Assembly (NCBI RefSeq): GCF_024055715.1
Contig: NZ_JAMXMV010000017.1
Location: 62,001-126,000 of the forward strand
Source: Actinoallomurus soli
Lineage (GTDB): Bacteria > Actinomycetota > Actinomycetes > Streptosporangiales > Streptosporangiaceae
Length of the DNA: 64,000 nt
Direction: 5' to 3'
Within the stretch, counting starts at the first letter, position 1; each line of letters starts with the position of its first letter. Below the pieces are notes generated by a model, which was not told where the DNA came from, made no database searches, and was given only the letters and a program-made list of their open reading frames with translations. This document shows, in pieces, positions 35,078 to 42,053 of the stretch. The position numbers were made by a program, and so were the translations under genes.

Positions 35078-35725
35078 TCAACGGGGGATCGCGAACACCG
35101 CCGCCGCGGTGACCGCACGCTCCTCCAGGTTGGCGGTGCCCGCCACCTCGTACCGGGCAACGGCCGTGAGGCCGTCCGGCAGGTAGGGCCGCAGCGGATC
35201 CCCCAGCAGGACCTCCACGCCGCGTCGTCGCTGCGCGCGCAGGAACGTCATCATGGCCCCGGCGAGGTCAGCGTCGTAGCAGACGTCGCCGGCGAGGATC
35301 ACGTCCACTCCGTCGAGGTCGCGGTCGAGGACGTCGTCGGCGAGGACGTCGACGTGTACGCCGTTGAGCGCGGCGTTCAGGCCGATGGCGGTCGCGGCGA
35401 GGGGGTCGATGTCGCAGGCCGTGACGGACCGGGCGCCCGCCAGGGCCGCGCCGATCGCCACGAGGCCGGACCCGCTCGCCAGGTCCAGGACACGCCGCCC
35501 GGCCACCGACTCCGGATGGTCGAGGACGTGGCGAGCGAGGGCCTGGCCGCCCGCCCACGCGAACGCCCAGAACGGCGGCGGTACGTCCGAGTCGGCTCCG
35601 CCGCGCTGCGTCGCCTCCCAGGCCGCGAACGGCTCATCGGCGAGGTGCAGGGAGATCTCCGGGACCAGGGGAGGGGCGCAGACCCGGGTCAGTGCCCGGA
35701 CCGTCGCGGCGTCGCCGTCCGTCAC
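35078..35725 (-). CDS. class I SAM-dependent methyltransferase (ETFB-lysine methyltransferase-like)
   Basis: 215 residues. SAM motif I VLDLASGSGLVAIGAALAGA, motif II acidic CDIDPLAATAIGLNAALNG, and VILAGDVCYDADLAG, the post-motif seen in the METTL20/METTL21-like protein lysine methyltransferases. FWAFAWAGGQALARHVLDHP precedes motif I and is characteristic of that group. It may methylate a protein lysine. It stands alone on the minus strand. Confidence 0.85.
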   Translation of the reverse strand: MTDGDAATVRALTRVCAPPLVPEISLHLADEPFAAWEATQRGGADSDVPPPFWAFAWAGGQALARHVLDHPESVAGRRVLDLASGSGLVAIGAALAGARSVTACDIDPLAATAIGLNAALNGVHVDVLADDVLDRDLDGVDVILAGDVCYDADLAGAMMTFLRAQRRRGVEVLLGDPLRPYLPDGLTAVARYEVAGTANLEERAVTAAAVFAIPR

Positions 35726-35783
35726 GGCCGGCTCCGCGAACAGGGGATCACGTGGGTCACCCTATCCAGGCACCACCGGCGAC

Positions 35784-35888
35784 GCGGTACGGGTTCGCTG
35801 GCAGGCGGTGCGGGTTCGTCGGCAGGCTGCCCGGGTTGGCCGGCAGGCGGTGCGGGTTCGTGGCGATGCCGTGCGGGCCCGCCCAAGG
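35784..35888. repeat. 21-bp minisatellite, about five copies
   Basis: Units at 35784, 35805, 35826, 35847 and 35868 share GCGGTGCGGGTTCGTCGGCAG with increasing divergence. It lies in the spacer upstream of the methyltransferase start and ends about 90 nt before the Tn3 transposase remnant. It is multiple-of-three, so the minus strand reads as an NPHRLPA-type repeat, but no start or ribosome site supports a gene. Confidence 0.8.
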
Positions 35889-35977
35889 CGTCGGCGATTC
35901 CGCTCGCCACGCGGCCGTCCTGAGGTGGAGTCCCCGTAGCAATCGCCAAAATCCAACGACCCTATAGCTGACCTGCG

Positions 35978-36713
35978 CTTATGTGCGGCTGTTCGACGTG
36001 GTCGGCAAGGCCCTCACCCCCAGGATCCGGGACCTGGGCAAGATCACGCTGCTGCGCGACGACACCCCGGCGGCCACCACCGCCCGCTACCCCCACGCCG
36101 GGAAGCTGCTGGCCGACCGGTGGAACGAGGACCTGATCCGCGCGATGTATCCGGACCTGCTGCGGGTCGACGGGTCGCTGAATTTCGGGGAGGCCACCGC
36201 CTCGCTGATCGTCGGGAAGTGGTCGGCGGCCTCGGGACAGAACACCCTGGCGGCGCGCTGAAGGAGTGGGGGCGGATGCGCCGCACCATCCACGCCGCCC
36301 GCTACCTGCCCGACCCGATCTACCGGCGGAAGATCTCCCGGCAGCGCAACAAGGGCGAGAGCCTGCACGTGCTGCGGCGCGACCTGCACTACGTCCAACA
36401 GGGCACCATCGTTCGCCCACACCTGCAGGACCAGACCGAGCAGGCGTGGTGCCTGACTCTGCTGACCAACGCGGTGATCACTTGGACGACCGAGTACTAC
36501 GGCAAGGCGATCGGGACCTTGCGGGACCAGGGCCGCGACATCGGCGACGAGCTGTTGTCGTTCATCGCCCCCGGCCGCCGGGAGAACATCAACTCCTTCG
36601 GCTTCATCAGCGTGGACATCGAGGATGAGCTCGCCAAGCTTGTGGAGGGATGGCGGCCGCTGCGGCCCACCACCGTCAACGAGGCCGGCACCACCTTCAT
36701 GCTCGCCCCCTGA
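35978..36713 (+). mobile_element. tnpA: Tn3-family transposase, 3' remnant with frameshift
   Basis: Only the C-terminal third of a Tn3 transposase (normally about 1000 residues) remains. Homology starts abruptly near 35978 with VRLFDVVGKALTPRIRDLGK and reads to 36261 in one frame. It then continues in another frame with ALKEWGRMRRTIHAARYLPD, RRKISRQRNKGESLHVLRRD, QAWCLTLLTNAVITWTTEYY and ENINSFGFISVDIEDE, stopping at 36713. RNKGESLHVLRR and the following acidic positions are the family's catalytic core end. The loss of the first two thirds plus the shift near 36250 make it non-functional. It marks the left border of the TetR/amidohydrolase/MFS module. No terminal inverted repeat was found. 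Confidence 0.88.
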
Positions 36714-36826
36714 GAGCGCCCACCTCAACCGGCCTGGGTGGAAGAGCGCTGGGGCCCGGTGACCGTGGTGGTCGTGCCGGGGCTGGTCAGGGTGTCGGGT
36801 CGGGCCCTTTAGGTTGAAGGCGGAGC

Positions 36827-37525
36827 TTAGGGGGTTCGTGTGCTCGGGGCGGGGGCTGTGAGGATGCCGTTGAGCAGGACGAGGAATTGCCATCGGCTGC
36901 GGGCCTCGGGGGTGCCTGAGACCAGTTCGGCGGTGGCGGCCGTAATGTGCGGATGCCGGTCGGGCCGGATGGTGCGCAGTGCGGTGAGGAAGGCTTGCCA
37001 TTCCTGCGCGGCGTTGGGGTCCTGGTTGCGGGTGCCGTGTTCGACGGCGGTCGCGGTGGCGAGCTGGAGCAGCAGGTCCACTCCCCAGGCTGCGCGTTCA
37101 GTGTCCATGCCGCCTTCGTACAGGACACTCATCAATGCCTCGATGAGGTCGAAGTAGTTGCGGCCGCGTGGCCGTGACACCAGCGCGGAGCGGGCGAGGT
37201 TCGGCCGCGTGTAGAGGATGTGGATGTAGGAGGCAAGGATCTTCATCAGGCGCTCGCGCCAGTCCCCGGGGGCCGTCACAGGGGCGAGGTCCACTTCTCC
37301 GAGCATCTCGTCCAGCATCGCGGCGTGCAGTTCGTCGGCGTTGCGGAAGTAGACGTACAGCGAGGCCGGCCCGGTGTCGAGTTCCCGGGCCAGGAGCCGC
37401 AGCGTCACCTGGTCGTGCCCCTGGTTCATCAGCTTGACGGCCGCAGCGACGATCCCGTCCGCGGTGAGGGCCGGCTTGGCGGGCCTGTCGCGGCGGCTGC
37501 GGGGGGATGCGTCAGGGGCAGGCAT
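36827..37525 (-). CDS. TetR-family regulator of the amidohydrolase/MFS module
   Basis: 232 residues from ATG 37525. HTH about residues 20-65 (LTADGIVAAAVKLMNQGHDQ, then TGPASLYVYFRNADELHAAM), with the TetR C-terminal domain of the type found in VarR/TetR tetracycline regulators. The start is probably leaderless: TACTGT (minus strand, 37532-37537) lies about 7 nt before it. A 14-bp palindrome directly upstream of that -10, and the same core in front of the divergent amidohydrolase-MFS operon, show that it autoregulates and controls the export operon. Downstream, 36714-36826 holds nothing recognisable. Confidence 0.92.
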   Translation of the reverse strand: MPAPDASPRSRRDRPAKPALTADGIVAAAVKLMNQGHDQVTLRLLARELDTGPASLYVYFRNADELHAAMLDEMLGEVDLAPVTAPGDWRERLMKILASYIHILYTRPNLARSALVSRPRGRNYFDLIEALMSVLYEGGMDTERAAWGVDLLLQLATATAVEHGTRNQDPNAAQEWQAFLTALRTIRPDRHPHITAATAELVSGTPEARSRWQFLVLLNGILTAPAPSTRTP

Positions 37526-37537
37526 GACACCACAGTA

Positions 37538-37551
37538 CCGAACATGTTCGG
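37538..37551. promoter_or_regulatory. TetR operator (autoregulatory)
   Basis: CCGAACATGTTCGG, a perfect 14-bp palindrome next to the -10 (TACTGT on the minus strand) of the TetR gene. Its core CGAACATGTTCG recurs exactly at 37767-37778. Confidence 0.8.
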
Positions 37552-37751
37552 CGCTGTACAAATCGTAGAGCCGCGCCCGACTTACCGAGTCATTGCTCAG
37601 TGTGATTATCTACGCACTCGCTGCGTAAATCCAGGTTCGGTGAGGAGCGTAGCTCGTTACATTCGCCCGGGCGCATCCGGCATCGCTGGTGTCGGCGGGC
37701 GTTTCGCCGGTCGTCGAGCCCGCCCGTCGAATGGGTGGGAACCATAGCGAA

Positions 37752-37785
37752 CGAACTTGTTCTTAGCGAACATGTTCGTTAGCTT
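37752..37785 (+). promoter_or_regulatory. promoter and double TetR operator of the amidohydrolase-MFS operon
   Basis: -35 TTGTTC (37757-37762), 17-nt spacer, -10 TAGCTT (37780-37785). The spacer contains CGAACATGTTCG (37767-37778); a second, degenerate copy CGAACTTGTTCT (37752-37763) covers the -35, 15 bp away centre to centre. Bound repressor would block both elements. The rest of 37552-37751 shows no gene. Confidence 0.75.
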
Positions 37786-37823
37786 GTGGGGACAGCGACT
37801 CTTCGACCGCTTTTGGAGGAATC

Positions 37824-39032
37824 ATGTCGACCTACATCACCAACGTCCGCGTTTTCGACGGTGAGCACGTCTTGGACGCCCGCACTGTGGGCATCGACGG
37901 AACCGAGATCGTCTCTGTCGGCCAGCAGCCGCCGCAGGACGCCGAGCTCGTCGACGGCCAGGGCGGCACGCTGCTGCCGGGCCTGATCGACGGTCACGTC
38001 CACACCTCGCTGGAAGGGCTGCGGCTCGCATTGGCGTTCGGGGTCACCACCGAGCTGGAGATGCAGGGGTACTGGACGCCTGAGCAGCGAGCACAGATCG
38101 GCGCCGACGACGAGATCGCCGACGTCCGGTCCGCCCTGCTCGCTCTGATGGCGCCCGGAGGACACCCCAGCGAGCTGATGGGCGACCTCGGCGATCACGC
38201 CCCCGACAGCGGCGGCTGGACCATGCCCTCGGTATCGACCCCCCAGGAGGCCGTGGCCTACGTCAACGCGCGAGTAGCCGAAGGCGCCGACTACATCAAG
38301 GTCATGATCGAGGACGGTGCGGTCATGGGGCACCCCGGCCTACCGATGATCAGCACCGAGACCCTGAAGGCAGGAGTGGCCGAGGCACACCGGCTCGGCA
38401 AGCAGGTCATCGCCCATGCCCTGACCGTGGCGGCCACGCAGCAGGCCCTGGACGTCGGCGTGGACGGCTTCGCGCACCTGTTCATCGACCAGGCGCACAC
38501 ACCGCAGATCATCGCCGCCATCGCCGACGCCGGCGTCTTCGTCACCCCGTGCCTGGCCGTCAGCGCCTCGGTCATGGGCGGTACCGGCGTTGTGCTCGCC
38601 GAGGACCCCCGGGTGGAACGGCGACTGCCCGAGCCCTGGCTCGAAACGCTGCGCGGGACCTTCAACACCTTCCCGGACGGGCGCTTCGAGGACGTCCTCG
38701 GTTCCGTCGCGGCACTGCGCGACGCGGGCGTCGACATCATCGCCGGCACCGACTCCTCGGTTCCGGTGCCCTCCCACGGCGGCGTCGTGCACGGCGCGAG
38801 CCTGCACCACGAACTCCAGCTATTGGTCCGAGCGGGCCTCAGCCCTCAGGAGGCGCTTCGCGCGGCGACCGGCACACCGGCCCGCAGGTTCGGCCTCACC
38901 GACCGAGGCCGTATCGCCTCCGGAGCACGAGCCGACCTGCTCCTGGTCGACGGCGATCCCACGACCCGCATCGGCGACTCCCTGTCCATCCGAACGATCT
39001 GGCGCCGCGGTACCGCCACGGCAGCGCACTGA
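37824..39032 (+). CDS. metal-dependent amidohydrolase (imidazolonepropionase/prolidase-like)
   Basis: 402 residues, ATG with TGGAGG upstream. TIM-barrel metal ligands: HVHTS (HxH) near residue 60, Lys in DYIKVMIEDG that may be carbamylated, IAHALT, GFAHLF, and Asp in IIAGTDSSV; a small beta domain at both termini (TNVRVFDGEHVLD, GARADLLLVDGDP). This is the arrangement of the Xaa-Pro/Xaa-Arg dipeptidase and organophosphate/ochratoxin-type amidohydrolases. It is induced together with an efflux pump, so it may hydrolyse a toxic amide or lactone compound that the TetR protein senses. Confidence 0.88.
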   Translation: MSTYITNVRVFDGEHVLDARTVGIDGTEIVSVGQQPPQDAELVDGQGGTLLPGLIDGHVHTSLEGLRLALAFGVTTELEMQGYWTPEQRAQIGADDEIADVRSALLALMAPGGHPSELMGDLGDHAPDSGGWTMPSVSTPQEAVAYVNARVAEGADYIKVMIEDGAVMGHPGLPMISTETLKAGVAEAHRLGKQVIAHALTVAATQQALDVGVDGFAHLFIDQAHTPQIIAAIADAGVFVTPCLAVSASVMGGTGVVLAEDPRVERRLPEPWLETLRGTFNTFPDGRFEDVLGSVAALRDAGVDIIAGTDSSVPVPSHGGVVHGASLHHELQLLVRAGLSPQEALRAATGTPARRFGLTDRGRIASGARADLLLVDGDPTTRIGDSLSIRTIWRRGTATAAH

Positions 39033-39085
39033 ACGGCCAACGCACCGGGGGCCTCGACCAGTGCCCCACCTAGGAGTGATCCATC

Positions 39086-40636
39086 ATGTCGGCACCAACA
39101 CCCGCCCCCACGGGCGCCGCTCAGCCGGCCGAGCCCGCCGTGCCCAAGAACGTCCGCTGGGTGCTGCTGGGGATCCTGCTCGCCATGCTGCTGGCGCAGC
39201 TGGACGGGCTGATCGTCGGCACCGCCATGCCCACCATCGTCAGTGAGATCGGAGGGCTGGACCACATCTCCTGGGTGGTCACCGCCTACACCCTCACCAT
39301 GGCCTGCTCGACCCCGATCTGGGGCAAGCTCGGCGACCTTTTCAACCGCAAGCTGATGTTCCTTTCCTCGATCGTGCTCTTCCTGATCGCCTCGGCCCTG
39401 TCCGGGGCGTCGACGACCATGACCGAGTTGATCATCTTCCGTGCGGTCCAGGGCGTCGGCGCAGGCGGGCTCGCCGCAGGAGCGTTCGCGCTGATCGGCG
39501 CACTGCTGCCGCCCCGCGAACGCGGCCGGTACCAGGGCATGGTCGCCATCGTCATGGCGCTCGGCAGCATCGGCGGCCCGCTGGTGGGCGGTCTCATCAC
39601 CGGCCACCTCGGCTGGCGGTGGGCGTTCTACATCAACCTCCCCATCGGGATCATCTGCATCGTGTGGTGCCAGCTGCTGCTGCACGTCCCGTCGGTCCGC
39701 AAGGAGAAGGCCGTCATCGACTGGCTGGGCATCACGCTGTTGACCAGCACGATCGCCGCGACTGTGCTGGCCTTCACCTGGGCGGGCAGCACCTACGCCT
39801 GGGAATCCTGGCAGATCCTCGCCCTCGCCGCCGGGGCCGCCTCCGGGTTGGCTCTGTTCATCGCCTCCCAGAAGCGGGCCGCTAACCCGCTCATGCCGCT
39901 GCGGATCTTCACCGAGATCCGCAACTTCCCGCTCGCCTCCCTGTTGCTGATCGTCGCGGGCGTGGCCATGTTCGGCGCCACGCTCTACTTGCCACTCTTC
40001 CAGCAGACCGTGCAGGGCGCCTCGGCCACCAACTCGGGTCTGCTGCTGGTCCCGATGATGGCCGGCACCGTCATTGCCTCCAACATCGCCGGGAAGGTGA
40101 TGACCAAGACCGGCAAGTACAAGATCTTCCCCGTGCTCGGCACCGCGTCACTGGTGGTCGGCATGTACCTGCTGTCGACCATGGACACCGGCACCGCCCG
40201 GTTCACCACCAGCCTGTTCATGGTCCTGGTCGGCATCGGCACCGGCTTCACCCTTCAGATGGCCAACACCATCGCCCAAAACAGCGTGGAACTGCGCGAC
40301 ATCGGAGCCGCCTCCGCCGCCGCGACCCTGTTCCGCACCGTCGGCGGCTCCCTCGGCGTCGCGGTCTTCGGCTCCCTGTTCACCGGCTCCGTCCAAGACC
40401 ACGCCGCACCAGGCGAAGGAAGCACCAACCACCTCGCGCACATGACCGCCGCAGCAAAGGACGCCTACCTCCACGCCGTCGCCCACGCCACCCACCAGAT
40501 CTTCCTCGTCGGCGCAGCCATCGCCGCCGTCGGCCTCATCGCCGCCACCGCCATCGAAGAAGTACCGCTACGTGCCAAGCCCGGCAGCGGTCCCGCTCCC
40601 GCCAAACCCGCCACCCCACAACCAGCCAGCAAATAG
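39086..40636 (+). CDS. MFS drug exporter of the DHA2 (EmrB/QacA) family, 14 TM
   Basis: 516 residues with 14 predicted membrane segments. Motif C-like GSIGGPLVGGLI, motif A GKLGDLFNRKLMF and the typical first helix WVLLGILLAMLLAQLDGLIVGTA (Asp in TM1) place it in DHA2 drug:H+ antiporters. ATG after GGAGTG, 53 nt behind the amidohydrolase. It probably exports the compound that derepresses the divergent TetR protein. The C-terminus is a Pro/Ala-rich tail. The spacer 40637-40874 to the convergent VWA gene shows no gene or clear hairpin. Confidence 0.92.
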   Translation: MSAPTPAPTGAAQPAEPAVPKNVRWVLLGILLAMLLAQLDGLIVGTAMPTIVSEIGGLDHISWVVTAYTLTMACSTPIWGKLGDLFNRKLMFLSSIVLFLIASALSGASTTMTELIIFRAVQGVGAGGLAAGAFALIGALLPPRERGRYQGMVAIVMALGSIGGPLVGGLITGHLGWRWAFYINLPIGIICIVWCQLLLHVPSVRKEKAVIDWLGITLLTSTIAATVLAFTWAGSTYAWESWQILALAAGAASGLALFIASQKRAANPLMPLRIFTEIRNFPLASLLLIVAGVAMFGATLYLPLFQQTVQGASATNSGLLLVPMMAGTVIASNIAGKVMTKTGKYKIFPVLGTASLVVGMYLLSTMDTGTARFTTSLFMVLVGIGTGFTLQMANTIAQNSVELRDIGAASAAATLFRTVGGSLGVAVFGSLFTGSVQDHAAPGEGSTNHLAHMTAAAKDAYLHAVAHATHQIFLVGAAIAAVGLIAATAIEEVPLRAKPGSGPAPAKPATPQPASK

Positions 40637-40874
40637 CTTCCGGACAGGGCCACCGCTCCCCGACCTCCCTCAGCCGCTACTCCCGGCCCTCCATCCAGGC
40701 CCTGGACCAGGGTCACCCAGCGGATCGGTCGAGATCGTACGATCACCCGACATCCCCTTTCGTCGTTGTTTCGGGCCCCGTCTTCCTACGAATCGTTCTC
40801 GACGATCCCGCCGGCGGCGTGAGTAGGGGAATACTCAAATCGCGCGTTCCCGGCGCCGTCGGCCGGGGAGCGCG

Positions 40875-42053
40875 TCAACGGCCGGAAGCGGACCGTCCGG
40901 ACCATTCCGTCAGGTCGCGGCCCTCGATCGCGGCGGCCATCAGGTCGGGGAACGCGTCCGGCGTGCAGGCGAAGGCGGGAACGCCCAGGGAGGCCAGCGC
41001 GACGGCGTTCGCGTGGTCGAACGCGGGGGCGCCGTCGTCCGAGAGCGCCGTCAGCGCCACCATCCGCGTGCCCGCGGCGGTCAGGGCCGCCACCCGCTTC
41101 AGCATCTCGGCGCGCGACCCGCCCTCGTACAGGTCGCTGATCAGGACGAGGACGGTCTCGCGCGGGCGGGTGATCAGGCGCTCGCAGTAGGCCAGGGCCC
41201 GGTTGATGTCGGTGCCCCCGCCGAGCTGCGTGCCGAACAGCAGTTCGACCGGATCCCGCAGCCGGTCGGTGAGGTCCACCACCGCCGTGTCGAACGCGAC
41301 CAGTGACGTGCGCAGCGTCGGCATCGAGGCCAGCACCGCGCCGAGCACACCCGCGTGGACGACTGACGCCGCCATCGAGCCGCTCTGGTCGACGCACAGG
41401 ACGATGTCGCGTTCGACGGTCCGGCGCCGCCGTGCGTACCCGATCAGGTGGTCGGGGACGACGGTCCGGCGCGCCGGGACGTAGTGGCGGAGGTTGGCGC
41501 GGACGGTGCGGTGCCAGTCGACCTCGGAGGCGCGCCGGGGACGGCGCCGCCGCGCGGACCGGTCGAGGGCGCCGTCGACCGCCGACCTCAGGCGCCGCGC
41601 GAGGCGGTCCTCCAGCCGACGGACCACCGCGCGGACGACGGCCCGCGCGGACTCCCTGGCCCGCTCGGGCAGTACCCGGTTCAGCGACAGCAGAGTGCCG
41701 GCCAGGTGGACGTCGGGCTCCACCGCGTCCAGCATCTCGGGCTCGAGGAGCAGGCGGGTCAGGTCGAGGCGTTCGACGGCGTCCCGCTGCATGATCTGCA
41801 CGACGGTCGACGGGAAGAACGCCCGGATGTCGCCCAGCCAGCGGGCGACCTGCGGCGCGGACGCGCCGAGCCCGGCACCGCGGCCCCGCCGCCCGGCACC
41901 CCGCCCGCCCGTGCCGTACACCGCGTCCAGCGAGGCGTCCATCCTCGCTTCCTCACCGGTCAGCGCCGCGCCGGTGGCCTCGGCCGCCTCACCGCCGAGC
42001 ACCAGCCGCCAGCGTCGCAGCCGCTCCTCGTTCGCCTCCGCGTCGGCGGTCAC
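40875..42053 (-). CDS. VWA domain protein of the MoxR cluster
   Basis: 392 residues, GTG overlapping the DUF5682 stop by 4 nt. N-terminal helical part (1-195) with an Arg-rich linker, then a von Willebrand A domain (about 215-380) with full MIDAS: DQSGSMAAS, Thr in GGGTDINRA, and Asp in LVLISDLYEGG. Last gene of a five-gene minus-strand cluster. VWA proteins pair with MoxR AAA+ ATPases to remodel or insert metal into target proteins; here the pair is tied to DUF5682 and DUF5691. Confidence 0.92.
   Translation of the reverse strand: MTADAEANEERLRRWRLVLGGEAAEATGAALTGEEARMDASLDAVYGTGGRGAGRRGRGAGLGASAPQVARWLGDIRAFFPSTVVQIMQRDAVERLDLTRLLLEPEMLDAVEPDVHLAGTLLSLNRVLPERARESARAVVRAVVRRLEDRLARRLRSAVDGALDRSARRRRPRRASEVDWHRTVRANLRHYVPARRTVVPDHLIGYARRRRTVERDIVLCVDQSGSMAASVVHAGVLGAVLASMPTLRTSLVAFDTAVVDLTDRLRDPVELLFGTQLGGGTDINRALAYCERLITRPRETVLVLISDLYEGGSRAEMLKRVAALTAAGTRMVALTALSDDGAPAFDHANAVALASLGVPAFACTPDAFPDLMAAAIEGRDLTEWSGRSASGR

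Noticed and set aside
35784-35888. CRISPR-like array
   Set aside because: Units are contiguous 21-bp copies without spacers and no cas genes are near; it is a minisatellite.
36714-36840. Terminal inverted repeat of the Tn3 element
   Set aside because: A conserved-looking segment (GGGCCCTTTAGGTTGAAGG) occurs here, but no matching copy lies on the left and polarity does not fit a GGGG...TAAG end.
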